64,000 bases of DNA from Plecoglossus altivelis. Taxonomy: Eukaryota; Chordata; Actinopteri; Osmeriformes; Plecoglossidae. The notes beneath the pieces were generated by a model that saw only the letters and a list, made by a program, of their open reading frames with translations, searched no databases and had not been told where the DNA came from. The position numbers and the translations under genes are program-made. Below are positions 12,745-25,623 of the stretch, one piece after another. Numbering within the stretch: position 1 is the first letter of the stretch; the number at the start of each line of letters is the position of its first letter. The stretch covers positions 8,683,075-8,747,074 of the forward strand of contig BROE01000017.1 in assembly GCA_036571765.1 (NCBI GenBank), read 5' to 3'.

Positions 12745-12865
12745 TCGTGCAAAATTCATTGTGCTTATCGTTTATCCAGAGATATTCCAGTGAGGGATTT
12801 GAACCAGCGACCTCTAGTATCTGCTGTCCAAGGTTCTCTGAGTGTTTGACTTGACAGACAGCGTT
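12745..12865 (-). mobile_element. degenerate tRNA-derived SINE
   Basis: Read on the minus strand, GAGGTCGCTGGTTCAAATCC contains a pol III B-box (GGTTCAAATCC) at about 12794-12805, followed by a tail CTCTGGATAAACGATAAGC ACAATGAA that resembles the L2-like GGATAAGAGCGTCTGCTAA tail of fish SINEs. The A-box end is badly decayed. Confidence 0.55.
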
Positions 12866-15331
12866 CAGCTTGTACAACTCCTTCCTGGAAAAATAATTCA
12901 AGCATTAGAAGACGACCGTAGTGAGGATAACGTTCAGATGTTTTATCGCCATTTTATTTATTTATTTATTTGACCTGCCCTGGATGTTTTTCAAGGTCCG
13001 TTTTGTCAGAGTACCGCTAACTAACCCTTCCAAGGCTGCAGAACTGAAACCACCGCTGATGATTCTGTGGCTTCAGCCGTGATACCCTGGTCTTAGTCTC
13101 AAACCAGATGGATCCTTGAGACCCAACACCTTCCATCAACCTCCCTGAGATTTATATCTGCTCAGTGTCCCTCCTCCACTCTGTGAAATGAATACTCAAG
13201 TTATTGAGTGCTGTAATAAATTGCTCAGGCTGAAAAGCAGAGACTGAGATGATGTGTGTAATGGTTTACAGATGTAAAATGACTATCTTTCACAGCTTTA
13301 AAACGGATTTGGAAGAAAAAGAAAGTTTAATGTGCTTTTTAGAACTGGCTTTTCCAAATCGTTCTCCTTGTTTAAACGAACCGGTGTATTTGTCACCTAC
13401 TATTGCTCTAACCCCTGTCGGTAATTATAAACTTCAGTAATGCAATTAGAACATTCAAACATGTATTTAAATGTAACCGTTACCCTCACTTTTAATTAAT
13501 TTGTACAAAAAAACAGCAAATGGAATAAATATTGGACTACACTACACACTACACAACTACACTACACGAACTTTAATGAGCATTTTCTTAAGATTAATTT
13601 TCATTGACTTTAAGTTCAGTTCATATGTTTCTGGATGGCCAAAGTGTGGAATGATAGAGACAGTAGTAATACTTTATCTTTGGGCTGTGAATGACCCGAT
13701 TAGGTAATAGAAAGAGGGAAGGGAATTCCTTTGGCAGGCTCCAAATCCGTAATTGAAAATTACTCTCGATTATCAAAGCAATTCTTTGGTTCTTAGATGG
13801 AATTTGACACCAATTTAAAAACCTTCCCTGTAATAACAGACTTATTCTATGGCCGTTTCCACAGCACGTATGAACCAACGATTTAGAGCTACTCTGTATT
13901 GAAGCCATTTATCCTCTAAAGATGGTGGGCGCTCTTTAATTTGACCATGACCAGTCCGCGTCAGTTTCGCTTCTTGTTCGTAGAAAGCTTTGTGTGGTCT
14001 CTGGCTCCTTTGAAAGGAGCAAAATGCTCAATATTAAGCCCGAGGGCATTACGGGGAGTTGTTTTGCGAGAGCTTTGTGTGTGTCAGGTCCCTTAGGCAC
14101 AAGGCCTGCGAGCGATGGCTGGTCAGGTGAAGATAGACCTCCAGGGGGAACAAATTAGGGGAAATTTACTGCGACAGTCTTGGAAACTGTCAATCAGCAA
14201 AAAGCTAGCAGGTGGTCAAGATTGTGAAACCCGAAGATATTTACCAACGCCAATACAGCAGTCTACTATAGCAGAATGCATTTTGATTGTCTTAAGTTCT
14301 TACTCTTAACATTTGCTGTGCACACTTTCGAAGAGACTCTTTTGGCTCATTATGATTCCAGCTAGCTGCACTGTTGTCTGCTCTGGACCTTTGCATTGAT
14401 TTTGAGACGACCCGTATTTGATGTGTTATCTGTGTGAGAACCGTTTGTGAATGTTCCCTGGTACCTCAGAGAAGACAGTCCAAGGGGAAACAGAACAATC
14501 GTCGCTGACACATAACGATCCACTTCTAGATGTCTGTGTTCCTGCCTGCCTGTAGATTCACAAACTACCAAACCCTCCCACCCCTCTCCTGCCATCTCCA
14601 TCCTGCTATCCACACCACGCGCCAACTCAACGACTCCCACAGTCCCTGCTCTCTCAGTCATCCCTCCCCTTTTCCATCCTACCCGGCTATTTCTCTCCAA
14701 CTCTGCTTTCCTTGTCTACCCCTTCATTATCCTCCATCCCTCTCTGCCACGCCTCCTCCCCCTGCCACTCGCTTCCTCTCGCTCCAGCCCTGTGTCCTCC
14801 CCGTGTAATGGATTGAACCACACACCCTCTCCAGTCACCTCGCCTTAATCCCAGCTTCTCGCCACGAAGCGGGGACAGGTCCGGGGCCGCCAGCCTCTCC
14901 AGCCAGCAGCGACTGCTAACTACCCGGCGTTCTGGAACGGACGCCGTTTTTTTAACGTCTCCTCCCTGCCGTCGAATCGACCGACACCATGTCACATGAC
15001 CTTGCTTGACTTCATACATATATTTATGAGCGTTGCTGTCATCCAAGTGCTCCCGTTGAGGCTTGTGTTCACGCTGTGGATGCTGCAGTATCTTCTTTCA
15101 CTCACACATTACCTCCACGGCTGCCAAACCCACAAGACAAAACACACGAGTCAGTTAGACAAACAAGTAGGAATACAGCCACTCTGCACCGAAACGCCAA
15201 GCATCCTAATGCTACAGCAGGGCTACCTAATGCCGCGGAATAGTATGACTTTTGTCGCCGAAGCATGCACTTGTTGACATCTCTCACCATCGCACCGCCC
15301 ACCCACTTACTGACACATCTCACTACCCTGC
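12866..15331. other. unique noncoding stretch with small hairpins and a pyrimidine-rich part
   Basis: A (TTTA)n run lies at 12951-12972. A perfect odd palindrome GCTCCTTT-G-AAAGGAGC is at 14004-14020, overlapping a second short one, GAGCA-AAA-TGCTC. About 14560-14810 is pyrimidine-rich. No exon is recognised. Confidence 0.45.
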
Positions 15332-15612
15332 CCTCTCTGGCTGTCTTTCTCCTCTCTCTCACTCTGTTTCTCTCCTCTCTCTCACTCTGTTTCTCTCCTC
15401 TCTCTCTTTCTCACGCCTCTTTCTTTCGATCTCTCTCTCTGTCTCTTCTATCTCTCTCTGCTCTCTCTCTCTCCTCTCTCTCCCTGTTCTCTGGCTCTCT
15501 CCTCTCTTTCGTCTCTCTATCTCCTCTCTCCCCTCTCAGGCTCTCTCCTCTCTCTCCTCTCTCTCCCCTCTCTGGCTCTCTCCTCTCTCCCTGCTCTCTC
15601 TCTGTGTCTCTG
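15332..15612. repeat. (CTCTCT)n polypyrimidine tract
   Basis: This is imperfect CTCT/CTCC sequence with GGCTCTCTCC interruptions. Ser/Leu frames here are artefacts. Confidence 0.9.
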
Positions 15613-17392
15613 TGTTTGTCCTGGGGGCTGGTGTTGCTCAGTGTGACTAGCAGTCGTGTCCCTGACGGCGATCTGTGCTGTAAATATGGAGACAGACGTT
15701 GCTTCTGCCTGGTCGCCTCCCTGGACAGCTGAGAGGGAGAATTGAAAGGAAAAACCATGAGTACAAGGCCGAGTGAAACGACTCGACGTGACGCCATCGG
15801 CCCCTCCGGAGACTCGAGTGCTGAGCCAACTTTTCTTCCCTTGGTCTCTCTCCTTCGGCGTCTCTTACTGCTACTGCTGATAGTTTTTAAATTGATTTGA
15901 TATCTGGCGCGTTCCGAAAACGCTCAGCTGTGCCCCGCTCCCGGTTCTCTTGGGGAAAGGGTGATGCAAAATGGATTACAGTAAACAGTTTCCTTGATTG
16001 GTCAGATTTTTCTTCTCTCCTTCAGTTTTTCATCCCCAAATGACGCCGGACAGATAGCAGAGGCAGAAAGGGGCGACTTGCATAATGTCAACTATGGATC
16101 GAGAATAAAAACAAGGAGCTTGGAAGGCGTATATAAAGTGGCCAAGCAAATGACAAACGGGTCATTCAACCGTGATTATATTTTGGCGATGACCCGAGTG
16201 GTATATGGTTTAGATCAAGTCCCCAACCGATTACCATAGCTAAAATTCCTTCTTGATAGTTCCTCAGTCCCATCGAATGGTTTAGGTCCATTGTCACCCC
16301 TTAGAATGTGGATTTACTCCGCTTGCATTAACAAGACCCGGATGAGACGGGCGTAAACAACTTTAAAAATGTTGACACTCACACGACTTCTTCCGTGGTC
16401 AATCCAACTGTTCTACTCCAGCAGAACACCACAGGAATCGAGCCCAAAGACAAAGACCAGAACTGTACTTATGCGGCTGTGACTGTGTTTGGAAAGTCCT
16501 AAACCGTTGACCATGAAATAAGACCCTTCGCTTCGGAAGTCCTGATAGGATGCTTATTTTCTCCGGTTAGAACGGAATGTCTGTCAGAAACGGCGGTAAA
16601 CAAACGCGCTGTCAACAACACGTAAACATAAACAAACTCTGGAGGTAAAACAAAACGGAGATTCGCAGAGTGGCACTTGCCAAACGTTAATAAAGGAAGA
16701 GTTTGTGGAGCCAGAAGCAAAAGATAACAAGAGTCTCTGGCTAGGTGATAAACGTCACCAGCTTCTGCTCATGCTACGGACGCGCCCAAGGTTGAAATCT
16801 TAGCACTCGCGTTATCAAAGTAGAAGTGTGTGCTATATTTAAGTTGGGTTGAATCACTTTTCAACGCGACTAAACGGTAACAGGCGAGAGGGTTTGCAGC
16901 ATACCTCGCTGAATGTGGACATGGAGAAAACTATTTTCGGATGTTTGTGCAGCGAATGTGTTTTTAATACTATGCTACCGTTGGAACCAGAGGGTGGTTC
17001 TACGTAAGATTCTTGATACCAAGGAGATTAGTGAAGCTATTTGTAGATGCTGTGTCTGCATGTGGACATTCACACAAGTAGACCCCCATCTTAGCGCCAT
17101 GTTTTCAATCCCGCTTCAGTTTTCCAAACCCAAACACAACGTAACGTTTCATCCCAAGCGGTGTTCAAACGGTCTCCTCTTCAGCCAGAGGAAGAGGACG
17201 AACCTTTGGACCTGTGGCTGATATTTCTGTCCCTGACGGCACGGTGCATATGGCGGCCCTCGTTTTAGAGTGTCACAGTAAAACTCCCTCTTTTCTTTGA
17301 TATGCCGCCGCTCCCGGCGATCTCAGCCCAGTCTTATCCTCCAAAGCTGAAGTCACTGGTGCTCAGAGCGTGAGTCTGTGTGAGTCCACAGG
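15613..17392. other. unique noncoding stretch
   Basis: The sequence is fairly CpG-containing and of mixed composition, with a TATATAAAG motif at about 16130. No exon or RNA gene is supported. Confidence 0.4.
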
Positions 17393-17795
17393 CTGTCAGA
17401 CACACTCACACACACACACACACACACACACACCCCACATCCACACACACACACACACACACACCCCACACATCCCCACCCAGACACACACACACACACA
17501 CCCCACACATCCCCACCCAGACACACACACACACACACACCCCACACATCCCCACCCAGACACACACACACACACAACACCACACATCCCCACCCACACA
17601 ACACACACACACACCCACATCCCCACCCACACACACACCACCCACACATACACATCCCCACACTACACACACCACACAACACCAACACACACACCACACA
17701 CCCACACACACACCACCCAAACATCCCACAGCCACACAACAACCAACACATCCCCACCACACACACACACACACACCCCACACATCCCCACCTCA
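17393..17795. repeat. (CA)n array with CCCCACACATCCCCACCCAG blocks
   Basis: CA runs alternate with CCCCACACATCCCCACCCAG several times, then drift into CACACC/CACATC variants. Both strands give long spurious frames (Thr/His, Cys/Val). Confidence 0.95.
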
Positions 17796-20742
17796 GGGCT
17801 TCAGTTCACCGTTGATGTGTTTTTATTTGAAGGAAGAAGGGCCGTCTAGGAGCCGATATGACACTCGCTCGCAGGAGAGCATGGTGTCGTCTTCTAGGCG
17901 TTTTGTAGTGACGGATGTGGTTATTTTCTGCTCCTTTAACTTGTCAGTTTCAGGCAGGGTGTTTTTCCTAGTCCACTGTGTGGATGGTAGGTGCCTGTAA
18001 AGCATGCCAAAGCCGAGGATGAAAATAAGAAATAAAAAACAAGACAATTAGGTTGTCCTTGGATGAAATCCAAACTCTTCTACCTTAACAATCCTAGTTC
18101 ATGGCAACGCTCTCTCTTATTAAATATTGGGGGTAGACATTGGTTATCTAGGTGACAGCTTGGTGATTATAGTTTATGCAAATCAAACCACGTTGTTATT
18201 AAAATGACGCTCGCTGGAAACACAACGCTGTCTAATGCGGTTCTGCAGTAGAAAATGTCAGTCATTGTTAAATGGGACTCTTTGACCTTGCTTGTAAAAT
18301 ATGTTGTGCACCTAAGATTATATTTGATGTGTAATGATGATAGGCAAGCTTTTCTTTACAGTCTGCCGAACTGGTTGACCGCACTCACAGTACCTGGCGA
18401 AAGCAAGTTGTGTGAATTTGATGACAGAAGATGATGACATTCCAGCTTTCTCCTGCCCCTGGCTCACCAGCATGTATAGAAAGATTAAGTGCACCTCTAC
18501 TGCAAGAAATAAGACAGGCTTTCTCTCAGTATGAAGAGAGAAAGCAATTCTCTGGCCTGATCCATCATAACCTTGTTAGTCCAGGTCTAGAAGTTTACTT
18601 TGATTTGTTTTGCAGAGATGTAAAATATGAGGTGTCTGATGCAGAGTGCTTGAAGGCACGCATCTACCAAAGAGATATAAAGCAGGAAGGGCCATTCTGA
18701 GACGAGGGTTTTTCTGGGGCAAAGACACCTCCTGATACAATAAAAAGGCATAACACTTTTATTCCAATGTCGCTTGAAGGGGATTTTTGACGGAATAGAA
18801 AAAGATTTAGCTATATGAAAATGTATTTGGGGCATCAAAGCTTTTCTTCAGATTTGAATAGAAGCAGCCATGACTGGTATATTGATAAGTAGTTTTTCAT
18901 TTTACATTCAGAAGAACAATAACGTGGAGTGTGAATTGATAATGGCGTTGCGTTCGTCATTAGACGGCAGTTTGACCCGTGACCAGCTGCAAAGTTCACT
19001 TCAGAAGTCAGATTTTTCTATCTTCGAACGATACTTCATCTCCTTATTCAGTTTTGAGGTGGCGCTTTTAAAGCAGCAGAAAAAGAATCTAGTACAGAAC
19101 CATTAAAGGATTTCCCAAGAGAAGCTAGATTGAAGAGAGGGAAACGTAATACTGAGCTCAAGTAGTTCGGTTTAGGATGACAGGGAAACAGCGGAACCCA
19201 ACAATCAAATAAACTGGATATTGAATAGTGAACAAGTCCATTTACTATCTGTAGAAGTGGTTCTCGACCTACAAAGAAACTTCTTTTTTTCTCCAAACGT
19301 TTCAGCAGCGTATCTTACAGCTTTAACATAAACCTGAGATGAAAGATTTAGCGAAGTTACCTCCTTGTAATGTCGTTCCTATCCACTCCCTTTCACTGCA
19401 CACCATTTGAAGTGAACATGCCAAAAAGTATTCTTAGTTATTTACGGTCTGAGCTTTTACCCTCAATGGGAGTACTGAAAATACCAAAAGCATTAGAGTA
19501 GATGGACCCCAGATAATCCTTTCCATGGTTGTACAGTAAAAAGGTAGAAGTTGAATGTCTTAATGCACTTGCCTTTGCTGATATGGAAACGAATGTAGCC
19601 AATGCAGTTAGCAGCTGTTGATATTGAAAGGCAGACTAACCTAACTGAGTTGTGTGGTCGTCTACACATGAGTTACAGACTTCCACTAACGTATCTCTCC
19701 CAACCAAAGCATTTTTGTGATTCTGTCAGGATAAGAAGTGGTGAAGTTTTAGTCCAGATTAGTTCAGTGTTTTCATTTCTGTTGTACCTTGCTGTCAGGG
19801 AGAAACTATATCATTTACTGCCTTTGTACGTGACATTTACGTGCATTTTCTTTTACTGTGTTTAAAATCATCGCCTCTTTCTGATTTTCTTAGTGCTCAA
19901 AATAGATTTTCTTTTTCGCCAGTGGCGTCAATGTCAAGTAGAAGAGGGGGGAAAAAAGATTTGCTCCTCTTAATTGCGGACAATTATTTTTAATACCAAT
20001 AGTTATCAGTATCATTTTGGATTGGAAACAGTTTGCATTTATGCAACATATCCATGTTTGTTACTGGCATGCGCCATTAAATTCTTCTCCAAACGATCAA
20101 ATCCTGCCTGATAAGCATTGCATAACCACTGGGTGTAAACTTCCATCGGTTTAGTCTCTAACCTGCATATCTGAAGTGGAACGTGTTCGTTTTTTCGACT
20201 GCCATGTCTTGTCATCGTTTGGGATGAAGGATTCATTGGGAGTGATTTAAGAGGAGAGGTCAGGAACCTACCAGAGAGTAGAAAACTAAAGGATGAAGAA
20301 ATCTGCTTCCCGTATGCCTGTTTGAATACCTGCACAACCAAAGGTTTTTAAAGGTCCTAATTAATGAGCATTTCATCAAGTCTAGCAACTCAGTCTTGAC
20401 CTTTTAAAAGTGCAGAATGCATTCTTCCTCCTTCTCACTTAAGGTTGTGGAAAGCAGAACTATATTAAAGAATAATAAAGTTGGACTGATTCCAGATCTA
20501 AGCAAGGAAAATGTTCAGAGTTTGTTCCAACTGTTAGAAGAGTGGTGATTGCAGAACATACAACTGCAGTGCTCATTCCAGAACTGCTTATTATGATGTT
20601 TTGGAATACGTACACAGATGAACTCAAACACACTGTCTGGTAACACTGCCTGACCATTAGCTTGAGAAGTGAAGTAGAAAAAAGTTATTTTAAACCACTC
20701 ATTGTTCTAATATCAAGTAACGTCTGTTTAGACTAGCAGCAA
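17796..20742. other. unique noncoding stretch
   Basis: An 89-codon frame at 18431-18700 is the cleanest-looking one, but I recognise no domain and see no convincing splice context. No repeat is named. Confidence 0.4.
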
Positions 20743-21334
20743 AAGAGAGAGAGAGAGACAGAGAGAGAGAGACAGAGAGCGAGAGAGAGGAAGAGAGAGA
20801 CAGAGAGAGAGACAGAGAGAGGAAGAGAGACAGAGAGAGACAGAGAGAGAGAGACAGAGAAAGGAAGAGAGAGACAGAGAGAGAGAGAGAGACAGAGAGA
20901 GGATGAGAGAGAGAGAGAGACAGAGAGACAGAGAGACATAGAGGGAGGAAGGAGAGAGAGAGACAGAGAGAGACAGAGAGACATAGAGAGAGAGAGAGAG
21001 AGAGACAGAGAGAGAGAGACATAGAGAGAGAGATAGAGAGATACAGAGACAGAGAGAGAGAGGAAAGAGAGAGAGAGAGAGAGAGAGAGAGGAAGAGAGA
21101 CAGAGAGAGACAGAGAGAGAGAGAGAGACATAGAGGGAGGAAGGAGAGAGAGAGACAGAGAGAGACAGAGAGAGAGAGACATAGAGAGAGAGAGAGAGAT
21201 ACAGAGACAGAGAGAGAGAGAGGAAAGAGAGAGAGAGAGAGAGAGAGAGAGGAAGAGAGAGAGAGAGAGACAGATAGAGAGACATAGAGAGAGAGTAAGA
21301 GAGAGACAGAAAGAGAGAGAGAGAGGGGGGAGAC
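20743..21334. repeat. polypurine (GA)n array, about 590 bp
   Basis: GAGA is interrupted by GACA, GATA and GGAA. Landmark blocks recur: GAGGGAGGAAGGAGAG at 20941 and 21133, and ATACAGAGACAGAG at 21041 and 21199. Sections of the array have therefore been duplicated. Confidence 0.95.
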
Positions 21335-21929
21335 ATGAAGCAAAGGGCCCAGGTCGGATTTGAAAACAGGTCTCTGCATTATGACTTATGTGTTTTTTCT
21401 TCTTAATCATCATCTCCCTCCATGCTGTTATTCTGCGGATACTAAACCTGCTAACGACTCCAAATGACACCACTGTGATCTTGGCTCAGAGAGAAACAAA
21501 TCAATTATCAAATTGATTTGCCTTGTGCACTTATTCAAATAAATATGCCAACGTCGTATTAACTTGGAGCACATCCCAGCCCCCTACAGTGTCCTTCAAA
21601 AGACAACCTTTCAACACCAATTAGATGCAATGAGACAGAGTGCATTAATGAAAGACTTTAAAAACAAAGCCATAACGAGTAGCTTGCAAGTGTTATTTAG
21701 TCTGGAATTAATTTCACAGGACTGAAGTCTACATCTTTTTCTTGGCTTTGTTCAAAATGATGCTTTTTTATGTGGGTTGAAAGGCTTGTTACAGTCATTA
21801 CATTGGAAATGAGTTATTTAGGTGTTACAGCCCTATTTTCTATTTGTAGTTCTCTTGTATTTTTCTGCGGTCTGAGTTCATTACTAAACTTGACCCTAAT
21901 CAACAAATCTTTGATTATCCTCCTGTGTG
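21335..21929. other. unique AT-rich noncoding sequence
   Basis: I see no gene or named repeat. Confidence 0.4.
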
Positions 21930-22500
21930 TATACTACCGTGCGTGTGTGTTTGTATTCTACTGTGTGTGTGTGTTTGTGTGTGTGTTTGTGTGTGTGTTT
22001 GTATTCTACTGTGTGTGTGTTTGTGTGTTTGTATTCTACTTGTGTGTGTGTTTGTGTGTGTGTTTGTATTCTACCTTGTGTGTGTGTTTGTATTCTACTG
22101 TGTGTGTGTGTTTGTGTGTGTGTGTTTGTATTCTACTGTGTGTGTGTGTTTGTGTTTGTATTCTACTGTGTGTGTGTGTTTGTATTCTACTGTGTGTGTG
22201 TGTTTGTATTCTACTGTGTGTGTGTGTTTGTATTCTACCGTGTGTGTGTGTGTTTGTGTGTGTGTTTGTATTCTACTGTGTGTGTGTGTTTGTGTGTTTG
22301 TATTCTACCGTGTGTGTGTGTGTGTGTGTTTGTATTCTACTGTGTGTGTGTGTGTGTTTGTATTCTACTGTGTGTGTGTGTTTGTATTCTACTGTGTGTG
22401 TGTGTGTGTGTTTGTATTCTACTGTGTGTGTGTGAGTGTTTGTATTCTACTGTGTGTGTGTGTTTGTATACTACTTTGTGTGTGTGTGGGTGTGTGTGTT
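21930..22500. repeat. GT-rich minisatellite with TTTGTATTCTACTG spacer
   Basis: Variable (GT)n runs alternate with TTTGTATTCTACTG more than fifteen times. Unit length varies with the GT run. Cys/Val-rich frames of about 200 codons are artefacts. Confidence 0.95.
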
Positions 22501-22586
22501 TAACGTACACACAGACCTTTTTCATGACAGCGAAGAGGAAATAGCTATTTCATATTTCCATAACTCCTTACCCCATAGTGCAGCAT

Positions 22587-22590
<4 letters not shown>

Positions 22591-22620
<30 letters not shown>
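22591..22620. repeat. perfect (AT)15 microsatellite
   Basis: Thirty bases of uninterrupted AT, self-complementary and cruciform-prone. Confidence 0.98.
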
Positions 22621-22627
<7 letters not shown>

Positions 22628-24209
22628 ATATCAAAAAGTGACCTGCTTTCTCAAACAAGAAATTCCCCTGACCTTGTTGCCAGCAACAGACACAATCTAC
22701 AATCACTGAAAGTAAATGCCATATTTCCAACTGCATTGACTTCAGATGTAATGATGATACACTCTCCGGATGATACCGTAGTTTGTTGTTAATAACAGCT
22801 GTTGTTGCTCTAACCTAATCGTATCGTCTGCCAATCAAGACCAGTGACAGTCTACTCAAAGTAAATTACTGGGTCACAATCAAAGATGAAGACTGGGATG
22901 TGAAATCGATGTCGAATGATAAACAACACAACCCGCTTCACAAAGAAGGTTTATTTCGAGAAACGTGATCTTATCAAACGAAACAAAAAATACTCTTAAG
23001 GTCACGATTCCAACTTTTTCAAGAGCCAACGGTAAATTTGACAGTTTTTTTCATTTTTTCCCGCTGACAGATAAATGCATTTATTGAGCTGTTTCAGGCA
23101 GTTCGCTCTGATATTTTCAGATGTTAGATAAAAATGTCCCTTGAAGGATAAGAAACCTGATATCATGATACGAATACACACCTACTAGCCTGTAGACAGC
23201 TTAGGGGACATTGTCCACAAATGCATAATTCAAATCGTGAAGATGTCATATTTATATGTTATGTTCTTGAGGGCCTCTGGAAAATAAGATGTAAATGCAT
23301 GCCTCTACTTTTCTTTTGATTTATGGGCGAAATCGTACCACCAAGCATTATCCTTCATACGCTGAAGCAAAAGACATTTATATTCTCTCTGCATTGCGAC
23401 TTACCATCAGACGGACCGGCTTGTACTGACGAATGTGTTGAAAGGTTTTTTTTTTCACAGACGCCTGTGACGATGTCACCCTGGTCTCGTCTCCTCGTGT
23501 TACTGTACGAGATGTGTTTTCATGGTACAATACTGGAGAAGCCAAACAGCTCTGAACAATGCGTGTTTTCAGCAAACATCTCCATGCAATGCTGGGACTG
23601 TTGCAGATTGTTTTGAACCACACCTGTTACAAATCTAACATGAGGAACAAGCCTTGATGGCAGATTTCCCAACGTTTTTTTCCTTTCGGTTGATGTGTTT
23701 CTGCAGCACTACAGTAAATTAAAACGTGAATGTCCTTCACCTCTGAGTTAGTAAACCCCAGGTATTCATCAGCTCTCAGCTCGCCCTCTCAACAAACCCT
23801 CCATTCTTCAGGCTTGTTTGCTATCATCCTGACCAGCCCCTCATCTTCCAGGAAATACCATGATTTGAGTCCAGCCCCTTCTGCTATCTGAAACCTTAAT
23901 GAACATGGTTGGCATATTATGGGGCAGAGGACGATGATTAATCATTAATGAATTACTCCCCAAATGATAATAGCCTTCAGAAGAGTGTCATTAAATACTT
24001 TAATGGTGACTTTGGTCCTTGTGCTGTCTGCTGACTCGTGCACCGTGCCAAGGAAAGAATGCTCCACGTTTGAACAGCCATCTTTAGGGCTAAGGTTTTG
24101 AGCGGGATTAGCATTTTAGCATTAAATCAATGCATTCTGTGCTTTATGACAACGTGTCTTTCCTTATCAAAGTAACTGCATGGACTCCATGTATAACTGC
24201 ATACACACT
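22621..24209. other. unique noncoding stretch
   Basis: No exon is recognised. The block at 23890-24020 is annotated separately as a possible conserved element. Confidence 0.4.
23890..24020. promoter_or_regulatory. candidate conserved noncoding element
   Basis: The block holds a dense cluster of homeodomain cores (GATGATTAATCATTAATG, GAATTACTCC, CATTAAATACTTTAATG) in balanced unique sequence. This is the look of ancient developmental enhancers, but conservation cannot be tested here. Confidence 0.25.
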
Positions 24210-24217
24210 GATTAAAG

Positions 24218-24430
24218 CAGGGGTGTCAAACCCTGGTCCTCGAGGGCCGCTGTCCTGAAGGCTTTCGATGTTTACCTGCTCCAGCACACCTGATTCCAAT
24301 GAAGGGTCGTTATCAGACTTCCACAGAGCTTGATAACAACCCATTCATTAGAATCAGGTGTGCTGGAGCAGGGAAACATCGAAAACCTTCAGGACAGCGG
24401 CCCTCGAGGACCAGGGGTTTGACACCCTTG
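24218..24430. mobile_element. hAT-type nonautonomous DNA transposon (MITE), 213 bp
   Basis: Left end CAGGGGTGTCAAACCC and TGGTCCTCGAGGGCCG mirror the right end, whose reverse complement begins CAAGGGTGTCAAACCCC. Internal halves are also largely inverse (CAGCACACCTGATTCCAATG against CATTAGAATCAGGTGTGCTG). The element is flanked by an 8-base target duplication, GATTAAAG at 24210-24217 and GGTTAAAG at 24431-24438 (7 of 8 match). The 8-bp duplication and the CAGGGGTGTCAAA ends fit hAT elements common in fish. It has no transposase. Confidence 0.88.
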
Positions 24431-24438
24431 GGTTAAAG

Positions 24439-25218
24439 CGTTAGCTTGGAAACACTCAGATAATTTGCTAATTTTACTCGTCGAGTTTGCACAGCACAAG
24501 AGCACATTACGATACGATGAATGTTCAGTATGTGGACATTTATCATCTCCATACTATTAGAGCTGGAATGTGTGATGTAGTTGTACTGTAAGGCATTTCA
24601 AGTAGCCATGTTTTTATTTCAAGGTCACATGTCTGTTGGGAAACCAAATGGCTTTATAAGATAGATGACTCCAATTCGGCTGAGATGTGAGTGAGATCGC
24701 AAGGGCAGGAAAGGTACACAATCTAACCACTTGAATAAATAATTCCTGCTGCGTAGAGCTTAACTCTTCAATCTGAGAAAACAGAAACTTAACAGAAGGC
24801 GGAAAATCAGTAAGTATCCCATGGAGAAAGCCACCAGGAAACCAGATACCCCTTCGTGTTGGAGTGCGTCCACTGAAAGTCGCTCGTTTGGTTTCTTCCA
24901 AGCAGCGTTGTCCATGGGGAGTCCCTGCTCCAGACATCTGGAGGAGGAGGAGGAGGAGGAGGAGGAGGAGGAGGAAGGCGGCGTGCGTTTTGGATGGAGG
25001 CTGCTGTGAATAAGTGTAACTGACTCCTGCGTGGCGTCCCTGACAGGCCATTGACTAGTTGCAGCTGCTGAGCTAGACTGCCCTGTTGCTCAGGGGGTGG
25101 GGTGGAGGGGGCTTCAGGGGTGGGGTGGAGGGGGCTACTGTTGAGAGAGCGCGTGTGGAGTCAAGGGCCCTCACTTCCAGTACTTCCTGGCCCGCCAAGA
25201 TTCCATACATTCCACATC
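24439..25218. other. mostly unique sequence with (GGA)n and a 22-bp duplication
   Basis: A (GGA)12 run lies at 24941-24976. A GGGTGGGGTGGAGGGGGCT unit occurs twice at about 25097-25137. No gene is seen. Confidence 0.55.
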
Positions 25219-25221
25219 CTT

Positions 25222-25282
<61 letters not shown>

Positions 25283-25623
25283 ACACACACTCTTTCTTTC
25301 TCTCTCTCTTTCTCTCTCTCTCACTCTCTTTCTCTCTCTCTCTCTTTTTCTCTCTATTTCTCTCTCTCTCAATCTCTTTCTCTCTCTCTCTTTCTCTCTC
25401 TCACTCTCTTTCTCTCTCTCTCACTCTCTTTCTCTCTCTCTCTTTTTTTCTCTCTATTTCTCTCTCTCTCACTCTCTTTCGCTCTCTATCACTCTCTCCA
25501 TGTCTCTTCATTCTCTCCTCTCTCTCTTCATTCTTGTTCTCTTCAATATTATTCTCTCTGTCTCTCTCTCTCTCCCTTTTCCCTCTCTGTCTTTCTCTCC
25601 CTCCACCTCTCTCTTCTCTTCAT
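25219..25623. repeat. (CTCT)n polypyrimidine tract
   Basis: This is a long CT-rich run with CACTCTCTTTCTCTC sub-repeats recurring. Open frames in it are artefacts. Confidence 0.95.

Noticed and set aside
16128..16140. TATATAAAG motif as a promoter
   Set aside because: No downstream exon or other promoter evidence; single TATA matches are expected by chance.
20699..21473. Ser/Leu-rich minus-strand frames of more than 200 codons
   Set aside because: Pure GA microsatellite translated in three frames.
21770..22544. Cys/Val-rich frames of about 200 codons
   Set aside because: GT-rich minisatellite artefact.
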